Shown: in pieces, positions 7,049-13,408 of the stretch
Position numbering within the stretch: position 1 is the first letter of the stretch
Layout: each line of letters starts with the position of its first letter
Assembly (NCBI GenBank): GCA_030042755.1
Contig: JASHZC010000287.1
Span: 1 to 15,980 of the forward strand
Length of the DNA stretch: 15,980 bases
Direction of reading: 5' to 3'
Source: Vulcanimicrobiota bacterium
GTDB lineage: Bacteria; Eremiobacterota; Eremiobacteria; Baltobacterales; Baltobacteraceae
The notes under the pieces: model-generated
The model's database searches: none
The model's input: only the letters and a program-made list of their open reading frames with translations
Told to the model about the DNA's origin: nothing
Position numbers and translations under genes: made by a program

Positions 7049-8970
7049 CAGGCCGGCTCCGGCCGTATCGTTGGTGGCAGAAGCGAGGGTTTGTCGCGAG
7101 TAGGTTCGTCGGTCGGCGAGCGATCCGGACCGCCCGTGCCCGAGGCAGCGGCTGTGCCGCCGCTACGGTCGCGGTCGTAAGGCTTGCCGCTCAAAATCGC
7201 TCGGACTTCCTCGGCTTCGACAGTTTCGTATTCGAGCAACGATTTGACCATACGCTCGACTTTATCCCAGTTTTCTGTGAGCATGTTGCGCCCGCGCTCG
7301 TAGCACGACTCGATAATGCGTCGCACCTCGCCGTCGATCTTGCTCGCGACTTCTTCGGAATAGTTACGCTCCTCGCCGAAGTCGCGGCCAAGGAAGACTT
7401 GGTGGGTACCGCGTCCGAACTGAATCGGGCCCAGGTCGCTCATGCCGTATTGCGTTACCATGCGGCGCGCGAGTTCGGTCGCTTTTTGGAAGTCGTTGCT
7501 TGCACCGGTCGTGACGTCGCCGAATTGGATTTCCTCGGCTAGGCGGCCGCCCAGCGCCATCGTAATTTGCGCGAGCAACTCCTCGCGCGTCATTTGATGC
7601 CGGTCGTCCTCGGGAAGCGACCACGTGATACCCAGCGCCATGCCGCGTGGAATGATCGTGACCTTATGCACCGGATCGGCTTTGTCGAGCATGCCGCCCA
7701 AAATCGCGTGACCCGACTCGTGATAGGCGGTATTTTCCTTTTCTTTCGCGCTCATGACCGTGGACTTGCGCTCGGGACCAACCATGACGCGGTCGATCGC
7801 TTCGTCGCAATCGTCCATCTCGATGATGTTCTTGTTCTTGCGTGCTGCAAGAAGCGCGGCTTCGTTGAGCAAGTTCTCGAGGTCGGCGCCCGAGAATCCG
7901 GGTGTCCGCTTTGCCAGCGTTTCGAGCGAGACTTCTTTAGAAAGCGGCTTGTTGCGAGCGTGCACTTCCAGGATCTTTTCGCGTCCGCGGAAATCGGCGC
8001 GGTCCACGACGATCTGTCGATCGAAGCGGCCGGGGCGAAGCAACGCCGGATCCAGCACGTCCGGACGGTTGGTCGCGGCGATCAAGATCACGCCGGTATT
8101 TTGATCGAAGCCGTCCATCTCGACCAGCAATTGATTGAGGGTTTGCTCGCGCTCGTCGTGACCGCCGCCCAGGCCCGCTCCGCGCTGACGGCCGACGGCG
8201 TCGATCTCGTCGATGAAGACGATACACGGCGCGGACTTCTTTGCCTGATCGAAGAGATCGCGGACGCGCGATGCGCCGACGCCCACGAACATTTCAACAA
8301 AGTCGGAACCTGAGATCGAGAAGAATGGCACGCCGGCTTCACCTGCAATCGCACGAGCGAGCAGCGTCTTTCCGGATCCCGGCGGGCCGAGCAGCAGCAC
8401 GCCTTTTGGAATGCGCGCCCCCAGCGCTTGGTACTTCTTCGGATACTTGAGGAAGTCGACGATCTCGCCCAGCTCTTCTTTTGCCTCATCGACTCCGGCT
8501 ACGTCGGCGAAAGTAACCTTCGGACGGTTTTCGCTCATCATTTTGGCGCGCGAACGCCCGAAAGAAAGCGCTTGGCTTCCTCCGCTCTGCGCCTGCCGCA
8601 AGATGAAGAAAAACAGGGCCGCAATCAGAATGATCGGTGCAATGCTGATCAGGTTCTGCATTACGCCGCTGTTGGTCTGTTGCTCGAAATTGTACTGGCC
8701 GTTCTTGATGTGGCGCTGCAGTTGTTGCGAAAACGAGCTGTCCGTGTTCGGCAGCGTGACTTGATATTTGGTTCCGTCGACAAGCTCTCCGGTTGCGTCC
8801 AATCCGACGGCCGAGAACGAACGAACCTGGTTCGATTCAAGCTTTTGATAAAATACGCCGTAGTCGAGGCGCGTCACGCCCTCGCCGGGCTGCATCAACT
8901 TCTCTACGACAAAGAAGACGACGAGGACGGCTGCGGCGATGAGGAGGAGAGACCGGAGGTGCTTGCTCAC
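7048..8970 (-). CDS. ftsH: ATP-dependent zinc metalloprotease FtsH
   Basis: 640 residues, normal FtsH length. FtsH is a hexameric membrane-anchored AAA+ protease that extracts and degrades misassembled membrane proteins and some short-lived regulators. Seen in order: transmembrane helix 1 (about 8-24), the periplasmic FtsH_ext domain (30-100), transmembrane helix 2 (107-125), Walker A GPPGSGKT (195-202), Walker B VFIDE (251-255), the second region of homology with arginine fingers ([19 protein letters not shown], 299-317), and the zinc site HESGH (417-421) with third-ligand D493 in GASNDFQKA. All catalytic residues are intact. The last 45 residues are a low-complexity G/P/R/T tail, common and poorly conserved. 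Start is GTG 8970-8968 with AAGGAAG just upstream. It follows hpt by 101 bases and overlaps the next gene by one base, so it probably begins a transcription unit with the two M16 genes and beyond. Confidence 0.97.
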   Translation of the reverse strand: MSKHLRSLLLIAAAVLVVFFVVEKLMQPGEGVTRLDYGVFYQKLESNQVRSFSAVGLDATGELVDGTKYQVTLPNTDSSFSQQLQRHIKNGQYNFEQQTNSGVMQNLISIAPIILIAALFFFILRQAQSGGSQALSFGRSRAKMMSENRPKVTFADVAGVDEAKEELGEIVDFLKYPKKYQALGARIPKGVLLLGPPGSGKTLLARAIAGEAGVPFFSISGSDFVEMFVGVGASRVRDLFDQAKKSAPCIVFIDEIDAVGRQRGAGLGGGHDEREQTLNQLLVEMDGFDQNTGVILIAATNRPDVLDPALLRPGRFDRQIVVDRADFRGREKILEVHARNKPLSKEVSLETLAKRTPGFSGADLENLLNEAALLAARKNKNIIEMDDCDEAIDRVMVGPERKSTVMSAKEKENTAYHESGHAILGGMLDKADPVHKVTIIPRGMALGITWSLPEDDRHQMTREELLAQITMALGGRLAEEIQFGDVTTGASNDFQKATELARRMVTQYGMSDLGPIQFGRGTHQVFLGRDFGEERNYSEEVASKIDGEVRRIIESCYERGRNMLTENWDKVERMVKSLLEYETVEAEEVRAILSGKPYDRDRSGGTAAASGTGGPDRSPTDEPTRDKPSLLPPTIRPEPA

Positions 8971-9071
8971 TTAACTTCCTTTTGATTGACGACGCCATCC
9001 GCGCGCCGCCATACCGTTAAACCATGCTACCCTGGGCGTCGTTTCCTTAGTCGGCGGTATTTCACAGAGGT
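8971..9071 (-). promoter_or_regulatory. hpt-ftsH intergenic region, probable ftsH leader/promoter region
   Basis: One of only two intergenic gaps near 100 bases within the leftward gene train. It is less GC-rich than its flanks in places, but I find no convincing -35/-10 pair. The best -10-like hexamer on the minus strand is TAGCAT (about 9025-9030), whose -35 partner is poor. An exact 8-bp inverted repeat, GTTAAACC at 9016-9023 and GGTTTAAC at 9069-9076, flanks most of the gap and could be an operator. No T-tract terminator is visible. Confidence 0.35.
8975..8981 (-). promoter_or_regulatory. Shine-Dalgarno of ftsH
   Basis: Minus-strand AAGGAAG followed by TTAA and then GTG 8970-8968. It confirms the GTG start, which puts the MSKHL cytoplasmic end directly before transmembrane helix 1. 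Confidence 0.7.
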
Positions 9072-9076
9072 TTAAC
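9016..9076. repeat. 8-bp inverted repeat around the hpt/ftsH gap
   Basis: GTTAAACC (9016-9023) and its exact complement GGTTTAAC (9069-9076) are separated by 45 bases. The right arm includes the hpt stop codon. A function as operator is inference only; an 8-bp match could be chance, although the arms are AT-rich in a GC-rich region. Confidence 0.4.
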
Positions 9077-9653
9077 CGTCGGTAAAGACCCCGGGCCGGA
9101 GCTGCGCCAGGTAGGGCAGGTTTCGAAACAATTCCTGGTAGTCGAGGCCGTAACCTACGACGAAGGCGTCGGGCACCTGGAAGCCCACGTAGTCCACCGG
9201 CACGTTGACGAGCCGGTGATATGGCTTATCGAACAAGACGCAGGACCGCAGCTGGGCCGGATTCCGCTCTCCCAGCAACGCGCGCAGGTACGAAAGTGTG
9301 AGGCCGTTATCGATAATGTCCTCGACGATCACGACGTTCCGGCCGGTCAAAGGTTCGCTCGCATCTTTGAGCAGCCGGACCTCGCCCGAGGACCGGGAAG
9401 CGTTACCGTAGCTCGACACGCAAATATAGTCGAGCGTGATTTCGCTCGGGCCGTCGGGAACGCCGGCGATCGCGCGCGCCAGGTCCGCTGCGACATAAAG
9501 CGCACCTTTGAGTACACCCAAGAGCGTTAGCGGAACGTTGCGGTGGTCGGCTGCAATGAGACCGGCCAGGCGTTCGATCGATGCAGCGATCTCGCCGGCC
9601 GAAACGAGCACCCGGTCGATGGATCCGTCGTAGGTGTCTTTGATCTCCATCAT
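9072..9653 (-). CDS. hpt: Hypoxanthine phosphoribosyltransferase
   Basis: 193 residues, matching the family's usual 175-195. The cytosolic enzyme joins hypoxanthine (often also guanine) to PRPP, giving IMP/GMP plus pyrophosphate in purine salvage. The diagnostic PRPP loop VVIVEDIIDNGLT is at 107-119 with the paired acidic residues E111-D112. LLGVLKGA (44-51) is the pyrophosphate-loop segment, SSYG (80-83) belongs to the flexible catalytic loop, and FDKP (141-144) plus PDAFVVGYGLDY (161-172) form the purine-binding region. In the PRPP loop the usual T is N116, a minor variation. The ATG at 9653-9651 overlaps the tilS stop (ATGA); a second ATG follows immediately. The order tilS-hpt-ftsH is conserved in many bacteria, including Bacillus, which supports all three assignments. 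Confidence 0.95.
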   Translation of the reverse strand: MMEIKDTYDGSIDRVLVSAGEIAASIERLAGLIAADHRNVPLTLLGVLKGALYVAADLARAIAGVPDGPSEITLDYICVSSYGNASRSSGEVRLLKDASEPLTGRNVVIVEDIIDNGLTLSYLRALLGERNPAQLRSCVLFDKPYHRLVNVPVDYVGFQVPDAFVVGYGLDYQELFRNLPYLAQLRPGVFTDG

Positions 9654-10531
9654 TCGCTCTCGACGATACTACCTCGCTCGACCAAAAGTTCGACGCCTTT
9701 CTTCATATAAAAGCGTCCGGATCCGCCGCGCTCGATCGCGCGTACCACGGCTTCGACGTGTGTGAAGTCAACGTCTTGCAAGCCGTCTTGAGCTTCAAGT
9801 GCGGCGCGCACGTCGCGCCGCACGTCGGCGCGCTGGGTGCCGGAAAGTTCTTCCGAGAGCACATCGGCCGCGCGAGAAACGGCGGCGTCGAGACCGGGAA
9901 ACAATGGACGCAACGCTTCGAGCGCACTCCGCAACGCATTTCGGCGCAAGCCGCGATCGGCATTCGTGGGATCGACGGCGTACGGCAGTGCGTGCACGTG
10001 GCACGCATGACGCAGTTCGTCCGCGCCGACGTGCAGGAGCGGACGCACGAGATCGATCCCCGGCGCGAGTGCCCGGCGCGAGCGCATACCGGCGAGCCCA
10101 TCGGGTCCCGCGCCGCGAAAGAGCGCGAGCAAAACCGTCTCGCTTTGGTCCTCGCGATGATGCGCGGTCGCGACGGCCGCAGCGTTGACCTCGCGTGCGA
10201 TCGCCGTCAGAGCATCGTATCGAGCCCGGCGCAGCGACGCTTCATCGCCGGCCGTCACCTCGAGCGAGGCGACGCGCACGGGAAGTCCGAGTGCCGCGCC
10301 AATCCGCAGAACGATGCACTCGTCCTGCCACGCCGATTCGCGCGTGCCGTGGTTGACGTGCGCGAGCGTCAGGTCGAGATTCATCGGATTGCGCACGGCC
10401 GCAAGCGCATAGGCGAGCGCGACGGAGTCCGACCCGCCGCTGCACGCAATAACGATACGTTCGCCGCGGCGAATGACGCCATCGCGTTCGATACGCTGTT
10501 CGATCGATGCTTCGGGCCTAGCGCCGCGCAT
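9650..10531 (-). CDS. tilS: tRNA(Ile)-lysidine synthase TilS, short form
   Basis: 293 residues from ATG 10531-10529. TilS ligates lysine to C34 of tRNA-Ile2 (anticodon CAU) using ATP, changing its decoding from AUG to AUA and its charging from Met to Ile. Visible motifs: the PP-loop SGGSDS (31-36), HVNHGTRESAWQDE (58-71), HHREDQSETVLLALFRGAG (124-142), GLAGM (145-149) and DPTNADRGLRRNALR (188-202). The protein stops soon after the central helical region, so it lacks the extra C-terminal domain of the about 430-470-residue E. coli and Bacillus enzymes and resembles the short Aquifex type. A TTG at 10567 is in frame, but it would overlap smpB by 50 bases and add an atypical tail. The ATG overlaps smpB by 14 bases. 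The stop overlaps hpt (ATGA). Confidence 0.93.
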   Translation of the reverse strand: MRGARPEASIEQRIERDGVIRRGERIVIACSGGSDSVALAYALAAVRNPMNLDLTLAHVNHGTRESAWQDECIVLRIGAALGLPVRVASLEVTAGDEASLRRARYDALTAIAREVNAAAVATAHHREDQSETVLLALFRGAGPDGLAGMRSRRALAPGIDLVRPLLHVGADELRHACHVHALPYAVDPTNADRGLRRNALRSALEALRPLFPGLDAAVSRAADVLSEELSGTQRADVRRDVRAALEAQDGLQDVDFTHVEAVVRAIERGGSGRFYMKKGVELLVERGSIVESE

Positions 10532-11009
10532 GGCGTAGAATCTCGCGCTCGACGTCGCGCTTGGCAACGTCGGCGCGCTTGTCCCAAAGCTTCTTGCCGC
10601 GCGCGAGGCCGAGCTGCACTTTGACTTTGCCCCGCGTGAAATACATGCGAAGCGGCACGATCGTCAGCCCCTTTTCCTTGACGCGCGATTCTAGTTCGGC
10701 GATCTGCTCCTTATGCAGCAAAAGTTTGCGCGGCCGGTTCGGATCGACGTTGGAAAAGCTGCCTTGTTTGTATGGCGGAATGTGCATGCTCATCAGAAAC
10801 GCTTCGCCGTCGCGAAACCGTGCGTAGGCTTCGTTCAAGCTTACGCCGCCCTGGCGGATCGATTTCACTTCTGTTCCCGTGAGCGCAAGCCCGGCTTCCA
10901 GCGACTCCAGAATGTGATACTCGTGTCGCGCGCGACGATTGTCGACCGTCGGCTCGTTGTGCTTGCGCGCTTCTTCTGCAGCCTTCTGGCGCAGTTGTTT
11001 CGATTTCAT
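10518..11009 (-). CDS. smpB: SsrA(tmRNA)-binding protein SmpB
   Basis: 163 residues. SmpB binds tmRNA and delivers it to stalled ribosomes for trans-translation. The sequence carries NRRARHEYHI (24-33), the oligonucleotide-binding barrel with LTGTEVKSIRQGG (43-55), YARFRDGEAFLM (62-73) and HIPPYKQGS (76-84), then RPRKLLLHK (91-99) and the conserved KVKVQLGLARGKKLWDKR (128-145). It ends in a basic tail (RDVEREILRHARR) that fits the mRNA channel in known structures. ATG 11009-11007 has GGAG 5 bases upstream. The preceding 109-base gap contains a hairpin and a possible -10 box, so smpB may begin a new transcript continuing into tilS and hpt. No ssrA (tmRNA) gene is visible in the window. Confidence 0.96.
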   Translation of the reverse strand: MKSKQLRQKAAEEARKHNEPTVDNRRARHEYHILESLEAGLALTGTEVKSIRQGGVSLNEAYARFRDGEAFLMSMHIPPYKQGSFSNVDPNRPRKLLLHKEQIAELESRVKEKGLTIVPLRMYFTRGKVKVQLGLARGKKLWDKRADVAKRDVEREILRHARR

Positions 11010-11014
11010 TGGCG

Positions 11015-11018
11015 CTCC
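11015..11018 (-). promoter_or_regulatory. Shine-Dalgarno of smpB
   Basis: Minus-strand GGAG, followed by CGCCA and then ATG 11009-11007. A second GGAGC copy occurs about 15 bases farther upstream. Confidence 0.55.
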
Positions 11019-11030
11019 GCTCTAAGCTCC

Positions 11031-11067
11031 GCGCCCCCCACTGCGTGGGGCCCCCATGCCGTGGCGC
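11031..11067 (-). other. Hairpin in the smpB leader
   Basis: A perfect 6-bp stem CCCCAC (11036-11041) / GTGGGG (11045-11050) with a 3-base loop, directly enclosed by a second 5-bp pairing GCGCC (11031-11035) / GGCGC (11063-11067). It lies between the thioesterase stop and the smpB start. There is no T-tract, so it is not a standard intrinsic terminator. It could be an mRNA 5'-end structure that shapes smpB expression; this is inference. Confidence 0.45.
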
Positions 11068-11071
11068 GCGC

Positions 11072-11077
11072 ATAGTA
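11072..11077 (-). promoter_or_regulatory. Possible -10 box upstream of smpB
   Basis: Minus-strand TACTAT resembles the TATAAT consensus, but the sequence 17 bases upstream (about TGGGGG) is a poor -35. If used, transcription would begin near 11065, exactly where the leader hairpin begins. Confidence 0.25.
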
Positions 11078-11118
11078 TCGATCAGCTTGTGATTCCCCCA
11101 GGGCGCGCCCAAAATACA

Positions 11119-11559
11119 TTACGGCGCCAGCGAACCGATACGATAGTCGTCGGCCGCGTCGAGCGGCCCTTTCGACACGAACTTGCCCTCGCCATCGAGC
11201 AATACGGTGCCGGACTCGTCGCGAACGGCCGCTTCGACGCCCAACACGTTGCGACGCTGCCACGCTACGCGCCCCGTGATCGTGATAGGCTGTCCAATCG
11301 GCACCGGCTTGCGAAAGCGAACGCTGACGCTCGCGGTCACGCCGCGATGACCGGCCGCGGCCGCCGCGTGCGCCATCGCTTCGTCGAGCAGCGACATCGC
11401 GATGCCGCCGTGCGCGATCGATTGCCAACCCTGAAACACCGGCTCGAGCACGGTGGTCGATTTGACGCCGTCACCATCGCGTTCGAAACGTAAATGCAGC
11501 CCGATCGGATTGTGCGGGCCGCAAGCAAAGCAATTACCGTCGTCGATCGGCACGCTCAT
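11119..11559 (-). CDS. PaaI-like hotdog-fold acyl-CoA thioesterase
   Basis: 146 residues. The hotdog fold is recognised by NCFACGPHNPIGL (9-21), a cysteine-containing N-terminal pattern frequent in PaaI-family thioesterases, and by the HGG turn (WQSIAHGGIAMSLLDE, 45-60), where the acidic residue E60 is the expected catalytic base. RFRKPVPIGQPI (81-92) is the usual strand after it. The family hydrolyses acyl-CoA or aryl-CoA thioesters in the cytosol; the natural substrate is not visible here. Start: ATG 11559-11557, which overlaps the TGA of the upstream phosphoesterase in an ATGA arrangement. A longer in-frame start at 11655 exists but lies inside that gene and adds 32 atypical residues. Coupling to a phosphoesterase and hisC gives no clear pathway hint. 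Confidence 0.82.
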   Translation of the reverse strand: MSVPIDDGNCFACGPHNPIGLHLRFERDGDGVKSTTVLEPVFQGWQSIAHGGIAMSLLDEAMAHAAAAAGHRGVTASVSVRFRKPVPIGQPITITGRVAWQRRNVLGVEAAVRDESGTVLLDGEGKFVSKGPLDAADDYRIGSLAP

Positions 11560-12281
11560 CGTCCCGACTCCAAACGCAATGCGAGGTAATCGGGCAAGTG
11601 CGCCTGGTGGATTTTCCCCTGAACTTCCGCGATCGGGTACGAATAACGTACCCATTCAACCAGCTGCTGCTCCGGCTCGTAAAAGACGAACGACGCTTCC
11701 GGATTGAGATCGCGCGGCTGGCCGATACTGCCGACGTCGATGATGTACCGGTGCCCCGGTTCAAAATGCAGCGCCCCGCCCTGTTGCATGTGGCGATGTC
11801 CAATGCTACCGTCCGGTGCCTGCTCCCAGTATTCCGCGATATGCGTGTGTCCGATGAATACGATGCGGGCATCGGTGTTGGCGAATGCTTTTGCGGCCGT
11901 TCGCTTATCCAAAATGTATTCGAAATAATTTACCGGTGCGCCATGGACCATGAGAAACTCGGGGTAGCGGATCTCATACGAGAGTCCGTTGAGCCAATCA
12001 CGGTTCTCCTGCGTGAGCACGGTTTGCGTCCACGCTATCGCCGCGCGCGCCGCATCGTTGAAATATTCTACGCCGAAGTTTTCAAGAGCGGCGAGATCGT
12101 GATTGCCAAGCACAGCGTGTTTCACCCGCGCGTGCAAGAGTTCGACGCACTCATTTGGATTGGGCCCGTAGCCGACCATGTCGCCAAGGCACAGCACGTG
12201 ATCGGCCGGATCGGTTAGCGCTAGCGCTCGTTGCAGCGATTCGATGTTGCCATGAACGTCCGAAATGACGGCGTATCTCAT
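11556..12281 (-). CDS. Calcineurin-like metallophosphoesterase (YfcE/Metallophos_2 type)
   Basis: 241 residues with the complete set of dinuclear-metal motifs: DVHGN (D8, H10), GDMVGYGP (D34), GNHD (N60, H61), VHGAP (H113) and GHTH (H145, H147), followed by DVGSIGQPRD (182-191), a tail segment typical of the small Metallophos_2 branch. Proteins of this type hydrolyse phosphomonoesters or phosphodiesters with Mn2+ or similar metals. Several relatives were annotated as diadenosine tetraphosphatase-like or serine/threonine phosphatase-like, but the physiological substrate cannot be inferred. No signal peptide is seen, so it is cytosolic. ATG 12281-12279 overlaps the hisC TGA, and its own TGA overlaps the thioesterase ATG, so all three are very probably translated from one message. 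Confidence 0.88.
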   Translation of the reverse strand: MRYAVISDVHGNIESLQRALALTDPADHVLCLGDMVGYGPNPNECVELLHARVKHAVLGNHDLAALENFGVEYFNDAARAAIAWTQTVLTQENRDWLNGLSYEIRYPEFLMVHGAPVNYFEYILDKRTAAKAFANTDARIVFIGHTHIAEYWEQAPDGSIGHRHMQQGGALHFEPGHRYIIDVGSIGQPRDLNPEASFVFYEPEQQLVEWVRYSYPIAEVQGKIHQAHLPDYLALRLESGR

Positions 12282-13384
12282 GCTACCGCACCCGGAACGG
12301 CGGCGACCACGTCGCGGAACACCTCCGCGAACACCGCGCGCATCTCTGGAGTCCCCGCGCTAACGCGAACGAAGCGATCGAGCGGCGGCAATCCAGGTTT
12401 GCGGATCCATACGCCGCGGACGAGCAACTCATTCATCACCGCCGTGGCCCGCTCGACATTGCCAAGATCGATACACACGAAATTCGTGCATGAAGGAATC
12501 GTACCCAGACCCAGTTCGGCGGCGAGCGAATAGTACTCTTGCCGGGCCTGCGCCACTGCGTCGACCACGGAGCAGCGGAACGGTTCGTCGGCCAATGAAG
12601 CGAGCGCGCCGATCTGTGCGTTGCGGTTGACGCCGTAGTGCAACCGGATCTTCTGCAGAATACCGATCACACGCTGCGTTGCAATTGCATATCCGATGCG
12701 CGCACCTGCCATGCCATAGGCTTTTGAGAACGTGCGCGTTCGAATCAAGCGATCTTCGAGGTGCGCCGGTAACAGTGCCGACTCGTCGACAAAATCCGCG
12801 TAGGCCTCGTCCAACATGAACACCGCGTCGTGCGGAATCTCGTTGAAAAAGCGAACCATGTCATTTCGACCGGCGAACGTCCCACTTGGATTGTCCGGAT
12901 TCGCGATATAAATCAGCGAAACGCGTTCGCGCTTGGCTACCGCGACGAGTGCATCGAGGTCGAGCGTGCCGTCAGGGCGGTAATCCGCGTACACAAGCCG
13001 TCCGCCGTAACCATGGACGTGGTAGTTGTACGTCGGATACGATCCGCGCGTAGTGAGCGCCGCCCCGCCGGGCGCAACGAACGCACGAACGACCAAACCC
13101 ATCAAATCGTCGATGCCCGCACCCACGACGATCTCTTCGATGCGACAGCCGTGCTTGCGCGCGAGCGCTTCGCGCACGGCGTACGATTCGGGATCGCCGT
13201 ACCACGAAATGCGCTCGAGCTCCGCGCTCATCGCCGCGACGGCCTTTGGAGATGGACCGAAGGCGCTCTCGTTCGCGCCGAGCCGGACGAGGCTCGAACG
13301 GTTGGACTCGCGCATGAGCTGCTCCGGACCGATGAACGGCGTCATCGGTTCGATCGCATCGATGGCTGGCGCAGGACGAATCAC
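12278..13384 (-). CDS. hisC: Histidinol-phosphate aminotransferase (class I/II PLP aminotransferase)
   Basis: 368 residues, normal for HisC. The PLP enzyme converts imidazole-acetol phosphate plus glutamate to histidinol phosphate and 2-oxoglutarate. Seen: LGANESAFGPSP (35-46), matching the LxxNExxxGP substrate segment; ANPDNPSGT (161-169); LDEAYADF (191-198) with D192 for the PLP pyridine nitrogen; the Schiff-base lysine K221 in RTFSKAYGMAGARIGYA; and FVRVSAGTP near the end. GTG 13384-13382 is the start; GGAGGT lies 11 bases upstream, slightly long. moeA ends 24 bases upstream. No other histidine gene is in the window, and HisC-like enzymes can also act on aromatic keto acids (as in Bacillus), so the exact substrate is less certain than the fold and chemistry. 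Confidence 0.88.
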   Translation of the reverse strand: MIRPAPAIDAIEPMTPFIGPEQLMRESNRSSLVRLGANESAFGPSPKAVAAMSAELERISWYGDPESYAVREALARKHGCRIEEIVVGAGIDDLMGLVVRAFVAPGGAALTTRGSYPTYNYHVHGYGGRLVYADYRPDGTLDLDALVAVAKRERVSLIYIANPDNPSGTFAGRNDMVRFFNEIPHDAVFMLDEAYADFVDESALLPAHLEDRLIRTRTFSKAYGMAGARIGYAIATQRVIGILQKIRLHYGVNRNAQIGALASLADEPFRCSVVDAVAQARQEYYSLAAELGLGTIPSCTNFVCIDLGNVERATAVMNELLVRGVWIRKPGLPPLDRFVRVSAGTPEMRAVFAEVFRDVVAAVPGAVA

Positions 13385-13395
13385 CCGGCTTTCTT

Positions 13396-13401
13396 ACCTC
13401 C
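13396..13401 (-). promoter_or_regulatory. Shine-Dalgarno of hisC
   Basis: Minus-strand GGAGGT, a near-perfect anti-16S match in the 24-base moeA/hisC gap. It is 11 bases from GTG 13384-13382, longer than the usual 5-9, but no better start codon lies closer. Confidence 0.55.
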
Positions 13402-13408
13402 CGTTCAA

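Noticed and set aside
11101..11110. GGGCGCGCCC palindrome as a terminator for the thioesterase gene
   Set aside because: The arms are adjacent, leaving no loop, and the T-rich stretch lies before it on the minus strand, not after.
11560..11655. 32-residue N-terminal extension of the thioesterase
   Set aside because: It overlaps the phosphoesterase coding region, while ATG 11559 gives a family-like start and an ATGA junction.
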